Source: Wenzhouxiangella sp.
Lineage (GTDB): Bacteria; Pseudomonadota; Gammaproteobacteria; Xanthomonadales; Wenzhouxiangellaceae
Length of the DNA stretch: 5,411 nucleotides
NCBI GenBank assembly: GCA_007135355.1
Contig: SLJA01000186.1
Location: forward strand, 1-5,411
Direction of reading: 5' to 3'
Shown one piece after another: positions 1 through 5,411 of this stretch; position 1 is the stretch's first letter, and every line of letters starts with the position of its first letter. The notes below the pieces were generated by a model. That model made no database searches. It was not told the DNA's origin and saw only the letters and a list, made by a program, of their open reading frames with translations. The position numbers and the translations under genes are program-made.

Positions 1-918
1 CTCAAGCGCCTGGCATCGGCGATTCCGACGCTGTTTTTGCTGATCACTTTTGCGTTTTTTCTGATCCGCATTGCGCCCGGTGGGCCGTTTGACTCCGAGC
101 GGGCGCTGCCGCCGGAGATCGAGGCCAACCTGGCCGCCAAGTATCACCTCGACGAGCCGCTGGTGGTCCAGTATGGCCGCTATCTGTGGAACATCCTGCG
201 GCTGGAGCTGGGTCCTTCGTTTCACTATCTGGACTGGACGGTCAATGACCTGATTGCCCAGGGCGCTCCGGTATCGTTCACGCTGGGGGGACTGGCGCTG
301 TTGATCGCCCTGCTGGTCGGTATTCCAATCGGCGCCTGGGCGGCGTTGCGGCAGAACCAGGTGGCTGATTATTCGGTGATGAGCGTCGCCATGGTCGGCA
401 TTTCCATCCCCAACTTCGTCATGGCACCGCTGCTCATCCTGCTGTTCGCCATCACCCTGGGCTGGCTGCCGGCGGGCGGCTGGGCATTCTCGCCCTCGCG
501 CATGGTGCTGCCGGTGGTGACCCTGGCGCTGCCGATGATCGCCTATATCGCCCGCATCACGCGCGGTTCCATGATCGAGGTGCTCAACTCCAGCTTCATT
601 CGCACCGCCCGGGCCAAAGGCATGCCCGAGCGGCAGATTCTTCTCAATCATGCCCTCAAGCCGGCGCTGTTACCGGTGATTTCCTATCTTGGCCCCGCCG
701 CCGCGGCCATCCTCACCGGCTCGGTCGTGGTGGAGCGCATTTTCACCATTCCCGGCATCGGGTCGTACTTTGTCCAGGGCGCGCTTAACCGCGACTACAC
801 GCTGGTCATGGGCGTGGTCATTCTTTACGGCATGCTGATCATCCTGTTCAACTTCATTGTCGACCTGGTCTATGCCTGGCTGGACCCGCGCATCCGCTAT
901 GACGAGCAGGGGGCCTGA
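1..918 (+). CDS. oppB: Oligopeptide ABC transporter permease OppB (5' end outside window)
   Basis: This is one of the two inner-membrane permease subunits of the Opp peptide importer; with OppC it forms the channel for peptides handed over by the periplasmic binding protein. The reading frame is open from base 1. The codons before the first possible in-window start (TTG at 37) already match the OppB N-terminus (AIPTLF motif at codons 7-12), so the true start lies a few codons upstream. The window holds 305 codons against about 306 residues in E. coli OppB. Visible parts are TM1 (about codons 7-24), the periplasmic segment with PGGPF and the AKYHL motif, further hydrophobic segments, and the cytoplasmic EAA-type coupling loop (about codons 201-226, RTARAKGMPE...HALKPALLPV) that contacts the ATPases. 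It ends in TGA 3 bp before oppC, so the two are co-transcribed. The related permeases DppB and SapB are less likely because the similarity to OppB is close throughout. Confidence 0.95.
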   Translation, partial: LKRLASAIPTLFLLITFAFFLIRIAPGGPFDSERALPPEIEANLAAKYHLDEPLVVQYGRYLWNILRLELGPSFHYLDWTVNDLIAQGAPVSFTLGGLALLIALLVGIPIGAWAALRQNQVADYSVMSVAMVGISIPNFVMAPLLILLFAITLGWLPAGGWAFSPSRMVLPVVTLALPMIAYIARITRGSMIEVLNSSFIRTARAKGMPERQILLNHALKPALLPVISYLGPAAAAILTGSVVVERIFTIPGIGSYFVQGALNRDYTLVMGVVILYGMLIILFNFIVDLVYAWLDPRIRYDEQGA

Positions 919-921
919 GCG

Positions 922-1827
922 GTGAACGAAGCCACACGCGACGCTTTCACCCAAGCCCTGGACATGCGCGTGATTCGCGGCCGCTCGCTCTATGTGGATG
1001 CCTGGCATCGCCTGCTCAAGAACAAGGCGGCGGTGGCTTCTCTGGTCATTCTGGGCCTGATGGTCCTGATGGTCTCGGTGGGACCCATGCTGAGCCAGTG
1101 GGACCATGAAATTCCGGACTGGGACAATTACTCCATTCCCCCCTCGCTGGAAACCGGGCATCCCTTCGGGACCGATGCCCTGGGTCGCGACCTGTTTGCG
1201 CGCACCATGGTGGGTGGGCGCATCTCGTTGCTGGTCGGTGTGGTGGCCACGCTGGTGTCGCTGGTCATCGGCATTTCCTATGGCGCCATTGCCGGCTATT
1301 TCGGTGGGCGTATCGACAACCTGATGATGCGTTTTGTCGATGCGATCTATGCCATGCCGTTCATGTTTTTCGTCATCGTGCTGATGGTGGTCTTTGGGCG
1401 CAACATCTTCCTGATTTTCGTCGCCATCGGCGCAATCAACTGGCTGGACATGGCGCGCATTGTCAGGGGCCAGACGCTGAGCCTGAAGAACAAGGATTTC
1501 GTTGAAGCCGCGCGGGCCTGCGGCGGTACCGAAATGCAGATCATCCGCCGCCACATCATCCCCAATTTGCTCGGCGTGGTGATTGTGTATGTGACCCTGA
1601 CCATCCCGCAGGTGATCCTGGTCGAGAGTTTCTTGAGCTTTCTGGGGCTGGGCGTGCAGGAACCGCTGACCTCCTGGGGCGCGCTGGTCAATGAAGGCGC
1701 CCAGGAACTGGAAACCGCACCCTGGTCACTGCTGTTCCCGGCCGGCTTTCTGGCCGTGACCCTGTTTGCCTTCAACTTCCTCGGCGACGGATTGCGCGAT
1801 GCGCTGGATCCGAAGGATCGGCTGTGA
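922..1827 (+). CDS. oppC: Oligopeptide ABC transporter permease OppC
   Basis: Second inner-membrane permease subunit of the Opp importer, partner of OppB. It has 301 residues, matching the roughly 302 of E. coli OppC. The N-terminal cytoplasmic stretch carries the GRSL motif and leads into TM1 (about residues 38-58, followed by PMLSQ). Next come the OppC-type segment FGTDALGRDL...GGRISLLVG, a permease core with several hydrophobic segments, and the EAA loop (about residues 195-220, EAARACGG...RHIIPNLLGV). The C-terminus has the conserved GDGLRDALDPKDR ending. The GTG start at 922 is chosen because AGGGGG (908-913) lies 8 nt upstream as a good ribosome binding site and the N-terminal length fits the family; the next in-frame ATG at 964 would remove conserved-length sequence. 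It follows oppB by 3 bp. Downstream, oppD is unusually far away (185 bp) because a repeat element lies between them. Confidence 0.96.
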   Translation: MNEATRDAFTQALDMRVIRGRSLYVDAWHRLLKNKAAVASLVILGLMVLMVSVGPMLSQWDHEIPDWDNYSIPPSLETGHPFGTDALGRDLFARTMVGGRISLLVGVVATLVSLVIGISYGAIAGYFGGRIDNLMMRFVDAIYAMPFMFFVIVLMVVFGRNIFLIFVAIGAINWLDMARIVRGQTLSLKNKDFVEAARACGGTEMQIIRRHIIPNLLGVVIVYVTLTIPQVILVESFLSFLGLGVQEPLTSWGALVNEGAQELETAPWSLLFPAGFLAVTLFAFNFLGDGLRDALDPKDRL

Positions 1828-1931
1828 TGTTTTTGGGGTTCAGGGTTTAAGGTTCAGGGAGCATGGTCGTTATGTCACTTACGGTGTTAAAGCGGTTTCA
1901 GTTGTTGACCTGGCGAGGCTTCCGGCACAAG

Positions 1932-1940
1932 TGCTACAGT
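1932..1940 (+). promoter_or_regulatory. Weak candidate extended -10 promoter element in the repeat core
   Basis: TG-C-TACAGT resembles an extended -10 element (TGnTATAAT), and it sits about 73 bp before the oppD start. A TTGACC hexamer at 1905-1910 looks like a -35 box, but it is 24 bp away, too far for normal sigma-70 spacing. At the usual 17-bp distance the hexamer is a poor match. If active, it would give oppDF transcription independent of oppBC. The element overlaps a small GCAC-AA-GTGC near-palindrome at 1925-1934. Confidence 0.18.
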
Positions 1941-1969
1941 GGCGCAAACCGATACCTTCTCGATGCTCC

Positions 1970-2007
1970 CTGACCCCTGACCCCTAACCCCTAACCCCTA
2001 ACCCCCC
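1970..2007. repeat. Telomere-like heptamer tandem array, potential G-quadruplex on - strand
   Basis: Five tandem heptamers are present: CTGACCC at 1970 and 1977, then CTAACCC at 1984, 1991 and 1998, followed by CCC. On the - strand this gives runs of four or more G separated by TTA or TCA loops, meeting the standard pattern for an intramolecular G-quadruplex; the + strand is correspondingly C-rich (i-motif type). The array forms the right arm of the larger foldback element and ends 5 bp before the oppD start codon. Tandem arrays of this sort can change copy number by slippage, here in steps of 7 bp. Whether it folds or varies cannot be told from one sequence. Confidence 0.8.
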
Positions 2008-2012
2008 TCGAA

Positions 2013-2993
2013 ATGCCCTTACTTGAAGTCAGAGACCTGACCGTCAGCTTCGACACTCCCGAGGGCGTCGTTCATGCGGTAAATGGGATCAGCTTTGATC
2101 TGGAGCCGGGTGAGATGCTGGGGTTGGTTGGCGAGTCGGGGTCGGGCAAGACGCAGACGGCGCTGGCGGTCATGGGGCTGCTGGCGCGCAACGGTCGGGC
2201 CAGTGGTTCGGTGAAGTTCCGCGGCCAGGAGTTGCTCGGTATGTCGGTGGCCGAACTCAGCCGGGTGCGCGGCTCGAAGATTTCGATGATCTTCCAGGAT
2301 CCGGTCTCCTCGCTCAATCCCTACATGTCGATTGGTGATCAGCTGGTTGAAGTTCTGACCCATCATCGCGATTTGCGCCGGAAAGAGGCGAAGGCCCGGG
2401 CGGTGGAGATGCTCAATCTGGTGCGTTTGAGCGACCCCGAGCAGCGCATGCGCCAATTCCCGCACGAGTTATCCGGTGGCATGTGTCAGCGCATCATGAT
2501 CGCCATGGGCCTGCTGTGCCAGCCGGACTTGCTGATCGCCGACGAGCCGACCACGGCGCTGGATGTGACCGTGCAGTCGCAGATCAACAGCCTGATGGGC
2601 GAGCTGTCGGAGAAATCCTCGACCGCGATCTTGCTGATCACCCACGATCTGGGCGTGGTGGCCGGGCTGGCCGATCGCGTGCTGGTCATGTACGCCGGCC
2701 AGGAAATGGAGATGGCCCCGGTGCATGAATTGTTCGCTGATCCGCGCCATCCCTACACCGAGGGTCTGCTGAACTCTGTGCCGCGCCTGGACAAAGCCCG
2801 TTCGGGCATTCTCAACGCCATCCCCGGTAATCCGCCCAGCCTGCTGGAGTTGCCCACTGGTTGTCCCTTCGCCGGGCGCTGCCTGTATGCCTGGGAGTTG
2901 TGTCGGGAAAAGCCCCGGTTTGAAAAAATTGATGAGGCGCGTTTCAAGCGCTGTCATCTTGATGCGTTGCCGTCGCGCGCGGGGGCGGCATGA
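2013..2993 (+). CDS. oppD: Oligopeptide ABC transporter ATP-binding protein OppD
   Basis: Cytoplasmic ATPase of the Opp importer, working as a heterodimer with OppF to drive peptide uptake through OppBC. It has 326 residues, normal for the family. Visible motifs: Walker A GESGSGKT (40-47), Q-loop Q95 in IFQDP, ABC signature LSGGMCQR (153-160), Walker B LLIADEP (173-179), D-loop ALD (182-184) and H-loop H211 in ITHDL. The C-terminal oligopeptide-transporter extension begins around HPYTEGLLNSVPRL and has four cysteines (284, 290, 297, 314) spaced x5, x6, x16. The signature has Cys158 where E. coli OppD has Arg (GGMRQR). The ATG at 2013 places LLEVRDLTVSF at the expected N-terminal position. The bases before it (CCCCCCTCGAA) contain no Shine-Dalgarno sequence because the heptamer array abuts the start. 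The gene overlaps oppF by 4 bp. DppD is the main alternative, but gene order and similarity favour OppD. Confidence 0.95.
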   Translation: MPLLEVRDLTVSFDTPEGVVHAVNGISFDLEPGEMLGLVGESGSGKTQTALAVMGLLARNGRASGSVKFRGQELLGMSVAELSRVRGSKISMIFQDPVSSLNPYMSIGDQLVEVLTHHRDLRRKEAKARAVEMLNLVRLSDPEQRMRQFPHELSGGMCQRIMIAMGLLCQPDLLIADEPTTALDVTVQSQINSLMGELSEKSSTAILLITHDLGVVAGLADRVLVMYAGQEMEMAPVHELFADPRHPYTEGLLNSVPRLDKARSGILNAIPGNPPSLLELPTGCPFAGRCLYAWELCREKPRFEKIDEARFKRCHLDALPSRAGAA

Positions 2994-4045
2994 ATCGTCG
3001 TGCGCCGGTGCTGCAGGTGCAGGATCTGTCGGTGCGCTTTCGCGTTGCCATGGGGGGCGTGTTCCGACGCAGCTACCAGGAAGTGCGGGCGGTCGACCAG
3101 GTCAGTTTCGACGTGTATCCGGCCGAAACCCTTGGCATTGTCGGCGAATCCGGTTGCGGCAAGTCAACCCTGGCGCGGGCGATCCTGGGCCTGGTGCGGC
3201 CGCGATCCGGCACGATTTTGTGGGAGGGTGACGATCTGGTCCAGCTTGACGAGGAGTCGCTGCGCCTGAAGCGGCGCGAGATTCAGCTGATCTTCCAGGA
3301 TCCGTCCGGCTCGCTGGACCCGCGCATGACGGTTGGCGACATCGTGGCCGAGCCGCTGCGCATTTTCTACCCGTCGATGAGCCGTTTGCAGGTGCGCGAG
3401 CGCGTCGCCGGTATGATGAAGATGGTCGGCTTGTCACCAGATCAGATCAACCGCTATCCGCATGAGTTCTCGGGCGGTCAGTGCCAGCGCATCGGCATCG
3501 CCCGAGCGCTGGTGGTCAACCCGCGTCTGGTGGTGTGCGACGAGCCGGTCAGCGCACTGGATGTCTCGATCCAGGCCCAGATTATCAACCTGCTCAATGA
3601 CCTGCAAAAGAAGCTGCGCCTGTCGCTGATCTTCATCGCGCATGATCTGTCGGTGGTGCGCCACGTCTCGGACCGGGTGATGGTGATGTATCTCGGCCGC
3701 GTCATGGAAGTGGCGGATCGCGACAGCATCTACCTGCAGCCGCGCCATCCCTACACCCGGGCGCTGATCGAATCGGTCCCGATTCCCGACCCGGTGCGGG
3801 AACGGGCGCGCGCCCGGCGCGCGCTCAAGGGCGATATCCCCTCGCCCTTGTCGCCCCCCTCGGGCTGCGTCTTCCGTACCCGCTGCCCCTACGCGATTCC
3901 AGCCTGTGCGGAGCGCGTGCCGGAACTGGAAACCCTGGATGGCGGCAATCAGGTTGCCTGCCTGCGGCACGCTGAATTGGTTGAACAGTGGGACTCGGCG
4001 GCACCAGTGGACGACTGGCCGGCAACTCACGGCGCGGAGGACTGA
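2990..4045 (+). CDS. oppF: Oligopeptide ABC transporter ATP-binding protein OppF
   Basis: Second ATPase of the Opp importer, pairing with OppD on the cytoplasmic face of OppBC. It has 351 residues, slightly longer than E. coli OppF (about 334) because of a roughly 24-residue acidic, Trp-containing tail after the last cysteine. Motifs: Walker A GESGCGKS (52-59), Q-loop Q103 in IFQDP, signature FSGGQCQR (160-167), Walker B LVVCDEP (180-186), D-loop ALD (189-191) and H-loop H218 in IAHDL. The PSGCVFRTRCP segment opens the C-terminal cysteine motif, Cys293, 299, 306 and 324 (spacing x5, x6, x17). The start ATG overlaps the oppD stop as ATGA, so translation is probably coupled; only a G-rich stretch (2981-2988) could serve as ribosome binding site. 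Its 3' end overlaps the convergent gene on the - strand by 19 bp, and no U-tract terminator is visible. Confidence 0.95.
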   Translation: MNRRAPVLQVQDLSVRFRVAMGGVFRRSYQEVRAVDQVSFDVYPAETLGIVGESGCGKSTLARAILGLVRPRSGTILWEGDDLVQLDEESLRLKRREIQLIFQDPSGSLDPRMTVGDIVAEPLRIFYPSMSRLQVRERVAGMMKMVGLSPDQINRYPHEFSGGQCQRIGIARALVVNPRLVVCDEPVSALDVSIQAQIINLLNDLQKKLRLSLIFIAHDLSVVRHVSDRVMVMYLGRVMEVADRDSIYLQPRHPYTRALIESVPIPDPVRERARARRALKGDIPSPLSPPSGCVFRTRCPYAIPACAERVPELETLDGGNQVACLRHAELVEQWDSAAPVDDWPATHGAED

Positions 4046-5061
4046 ACGCGGTCTCCGCTCGCGGTCGGCGAGATGAATTCGAAGTATTCTCCGTCCAGGC
4101 GAACCCAGCCGTTCTGGGCCAGTGCCAGCAGCCAGGCTTCGGTGATGAGCTCGGCCTGATCCGCGTCCTGGCCGGTGAGCGGGGCGATTGCTGCGTACCA
4201 GTCGGCGACTTCACCGATATGACCTTGTCCCTCGATTCGCGGCTGCGGACGCTGCGCAACCCAGCTGGCCGTGACCTGCGTGTGCTCGCCCAGGGCCAGT
4301 CGCTCCACCCGGATGACCAGCCCTCCCGCGGCCAGCTGCTGCCACGCGCCGACGACGCTCAGCAGGGCCAGGCGCTGGGTTAGCGAGTCGGGTTCGCTGC
4401 CGGCCCATTGCACCAGTCCATCCAGGAGCTCGGCCAGGGCTTCTGCTTCGGCCGGGCCGATGCTGAGCGTCAGTACGGCTTCACCCAGGCCTGCACTGGC
4501 CAGTGTCAGGTTGATGCCGAGGTGGCGCGCGCCGCGCTCATCCTGATGCTGGCGTGCCAGCAGCTGTAGCGGACCCAGCGGTGCGGCGTCGGCAATCCTG
4601 CCCTGGCCGATCTGCTCGGCCTGCAGGTTCAGCGTCAGCGGCTGTCCTGCGGGGCTGGCCAGATTGAAGCTCAGGTTGCTGGCTTCGAGCGCCAGACTGC
4701 CGGGGTCCCTGATCCGCGCCAGCAGGCCGTACAGATTCCAGCCGCCGGCAAGGCCGATATGGCTGCGGATGCGGGCCGGCTCCGGGGTGATCGGGGAGCT
4801 GATCGTTCCTTCCACCCGCAGCAGGCCGATGCGCAGCGGCGGCACATGACGGGCACGCAGGGCCAGATCGATGCCGTCGGCGGATGACCAGGTCAAGCTT
4901 GAATGAAACCAGCCTGGATCGAATTGCGCGGCTTCGGCGTCTGGCCAGTTCGCCGTCCATTCCGGAACCGCGCCGCGCAGGTACAGACCCACAAGCAACG
5001 GCAGCAGCAGCAGCCAGATGGCGCCGAGTGCAGCGAAAACTATAATGAGTGGCCGTTTCAT
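4027..5061 (-). CDS. Membrane-anchored DUF945/YdgA-like protein, short form
   Basis: A 344-residue protein of unknown function. The N-terminus (MKRPLIIVFAALG...) forms one strong hydrophobic segment at about residues 4-28, best read as an uncleaved signal anchor with the rest in the periplasm. The remainder has amphipathic, beta-rich-looking sequence without catalytic motifs. Similarity to DUF945 (E. coli YdgA type) rests on remembered patterns: the early DPGWFHSS (48-55) corresponds to the YHRGVFSS region, then RARHVPPL matches a segment before GPFPL, and the C-terminal ALAQNGWVRLDGEYFEF (313-329) resembles the family's closing region. YdgA is about 500 residues, so this is a shortened relative or a distinct family. 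The start at 5061 is preferred over an in-frame ATG at 5103 because AGGA lies 6 nt upstream and the hydrophobic anchor follows at once. It converges on oppF (19-bp overlap) and diverges from rsmG (17-bp gap). Confidence 0.6.
   Translation of the reverse strand: MKRPLIIVFAALGAIWLLLLPLLVGLYLRGAVPEWTANWPDAEAAQFDPGWFHSSLTWSSADGIDLALRARHVPPLRIGLLRVEGTISSPITPEPARIRSHIGLAGGWNLYGLLARIRDPGSLALEASNLSFNLASPAGQPLTLNLQAEQIGQGRIADAAPLGPLQLLARQHQDERGARHLGINLTLASAGLGEAVLTLSIGPAEAEALAELLDGLVQWAGSEPDSLTQRLALLSVVGAWQQLAAGGLVIRVERLALGEHTQVTASWVAQRPQPRIEGQGHIGEVADWYAAIAPLTGQDADQAELITEAWLLALAQNGWVRLDGEYFEFISPTASGDRVQSSAP
5041..5046 (+). promoter_or_regulatory. Candidate -10 box for rsmG
   Basis: A perfect TATAAT hexamer lies 32 bp before the GTG start of rsmG, which would put transcription start near 5053 and give a leader of roughly 26 nt. 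No convincing -35 hexamer is seen 16-18 bp upstream (region 5017-5024 reads roughly GATGGCGC), and there is no TG extension. It sits within codons 6-7 of the divergent DUF945-like gene, whose Ile-Ile codons could produce the AT-rich string by chance. The tight 17-bp divergent gap means any rsmG promoter must overlap that gene. Confidence 0.35.
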
Positions 5062-5066
5062 GGGAA

Positions 5067-5072
5067 TTCCTA
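5067..5072 (-). promoter_or_regulatory. Ribosome binding site for the DUF945-like gene
   Basis: On the - strand TAGGAA is read here, with its AGGA core 6 nt before the ATG at 5061. It decides the start in favour of the 344-residue protein rather than the 358-residue version from the ATG at 5103. Confidence 0.55.
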
Positions 5073-5078
5073 CGCAGC

Positions 5079-5411
5079 GTGAGCGAATTTCAGGAGTGCG
5101 CACTGGGTTCTGAGTGGCTGTCTCAGCGGTCCGTCCTGGCAGCGGGGCTGGCGCGGATGGAAGTCGCCGTAGACCCGCAACGGCAGGACCAGTTGCTTGC
5201 CTTTCTGGCCCTGATGCGACGCTGGAATCGCGCCTACAATCTGACCGCGGTCACCGAACCGGGCGAGATGGTAGCACGGCACTTGCTCGACAGCCTGAGC
5301 ATACTGCCCGCGCTGCGTGGCAGTCATTTTCTGGATGCCGGCAGCGGTGCCGGTCTGCCCGGCGTGCCGCTGGCCATCGCGCGGCCGGATTGGCGCTTTA
5401 TCCTGCTCGAC
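5079..5411 (+). CDS. rsmG: 16S rRNA (guanine-N7) methyltransferase RsmG, N-terminal half (cut by window end)
   Basis: RsmG (GidB) uses S-adenosylmethionine to make m7G527 in the 530 loop of 16S rRNA; its loss gives low-level streptomycin resistance in several bacteria. The first 111 residues are present, against about 207 in E. coli. Diagnostic sequence includes RRWNRAYNLTAV (47-58), EMVARHLLDSLSI, and the SAM-binding motif I FLDAGSGAGLPG (84-95), followed by PLAIARPDWRFILLD at the window edge. GTG at 5079 is favoured: it puts the WN(K/R)AYNLT motif at residue 49, near the position in Pseudomonas-type RsmG, whereas ATG at 5157 would shorten the N-terminal helix and GTG at 5049 would lengthen it. 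No strong Shine-Dalgarno is seen for any of these, so the start is uncertain. It is divergent from the DUF945-like gene and is not preceded by mnmG, its usual partner in many gammaproteobacteria. Confidence 0.93.
   Translation, partial: MSEFQECALGSEWLSQRSVLAAGLARMEVAVDPQRQDQLLAFLALMRRWNRAYNLTAVTEPGEMVARHLLDSLSILPALRGSHFLDAGSGAGLPGVPLAIARPDWRFILLD

Larger units (their letters stand above)
1835..2007. repeat. Foldback (inverted-arm) heptamer-repeat element between oppC and oppD
   Basis: The 185-bp gap between oppC and oppD is nearly filled by an inverted structure of about 173 bp. The left arm (1835-1864) reads as degenerate heptamers GGGTTCA, GGGTTTA, AGGTTCA, then GGGAGCAT. The right arm (1963-2007) is its reverse complement in style, beginning ATGCTCCCTGA and continuing as CTGACCC/CTAACCC heptamers. 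The innermost 11 bp of the arms are perfect inverted repeats (1854-1864 and 1963-1973), flanking a 98-bp core. A second, shorter inverted pair (CGGTTT 1893-1898, AAACCG 1946-1951) lies inside. No transposase and no obvious target-site duplication are visible, so calling it a MITE-like or otherwise non-autonomous mobile repeat is inference. It separates genes that are normally tightly spaced and could act as a polarity element, a promoter carrier, or a neutral insertion. Confidence 0.6.

Noticed and set aside
37..918. TTG at 37 as the real start of oppB
   Set aside because: Codons 1-12 upstream of it match the conserved OppB N-terminus, so the gene starts before the window.
670..1554. Long open frame on the - strand (294 codons) opposite oppB and oppC
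   Set aside because: Its translation is rich in His, Gln and Asp with no domain pattern, typical of the antisense shadow of a high-GC gene. It overlaps two well-supported genes and has no context of its own.
1807..1834. Hairpin GATCC-GAA-GGATC followed by TTTTT at the end of oppC, as a terminator
   Set aside because: The stem is only 5 bp, lies inside the oppC coding region, and the T-run begins 11 bp after it, too far for an intrinsic terminator.
1921..1936. Possible sigma-54 promoter (GGCAC...TGCT) in the repeat core
   Set aside because: The GG and GC elements do not have the required spacing (GG-N10-GC).
1766..1987. Open frame on the + strand running from the end of oppC across the repeat element
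   Set aside because: Its first part is an out-of-frame reading of oppC and the rest crosses a repeat. It has no ribosome binding site or recognisable product.
1970..2007. CRISPR array from the regular tandem repeats
   Set aside because: The 7-bp units are contiguous with no spacers, so this is a simple tandem repeat.
3434..4030. Open frame on the - strand (198 codons) opposite oppF
   Set aside because: Low-complexity, His/Arg/Asp-rich shadow of oppF. oppF carries all the ABC ATPase motifs in the sense frame.
5001..5014. CAG trinucleotide run as a variable microsatellite
   Set aside because: Only four units, and they encode leucines of the membrane anchor in the - strand gene; the composition is explained by coding.

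Overview
The window is high-GC bacterial chromosome, most likely gammaproteobacterial. The Opp proteins resemble the enteric OppB, OppC, OppD and OppF along their whole lengths, the fifth gene looks like a short YdgA/DUF945-type protein, and the last gene is the start of rsmG. I cannot name the genus. A G-rich heptamer repeat recalls repeats reported as enriched in Xanthomonas, but its unit differs, so it is weak taxonomic evidence.

Layout. Positions 1-4045 (+ strand) hold four genes of an oligopeptide ABC importer in the canonical order oppB-oppC-oppD-oppF. oppB is cut by the left edge. oppB/oppC are 3 bp apart and oppD/oppF overlap by 4 bp (ATGA). oppC and oppD are separated by 185 bp, which is unusual for this operon. 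That gap is almost filled by a foldback element (about 1835-2007): two inverted arms built of degenerate heptamers (GGGTTAG-like) flank a 98-bp core. The right arm is a near-perfect telomere-like, quadruplex-type tandem array that ends 5 bp before the oppD start codon, where no Shine-Dalgarno sequence is present. No oppA (substrate-binding protein) is visible; it may lie upstream.

Positions 4027-5061 (- strand) encode a 344-residue membrane-anchored protein resembling the DUF945/YdgA family but shorter. Its 3' end overlaps the 3' end of oppF by 19 bp in convergent orientation. Divergent from it, starting at 5079 (+ strand) and cut by the right edge, is rsmG, the 16S rRNA m7G methyltransferase. 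mnmG (gidA), the common upstream partner of rsmG, is not adjacent. A perfect TATAAT hexamer at 5041-5046, inside the start of the divergent gene, is a plausible -10 box for rsmG.

How the genes work together. OppB and OppC form the inner-membrane channel, and OppD and OppF are the paired ATPases that power peptide import delivered by a periplasmic binding protein. The last two genes have no evident link to peptide import. Apart from the oppC-oppD element this is ordinary housekeeping sequence. I see no convincing new multi-gene system; the repeat element inside the opp operon is the most interesting feature.
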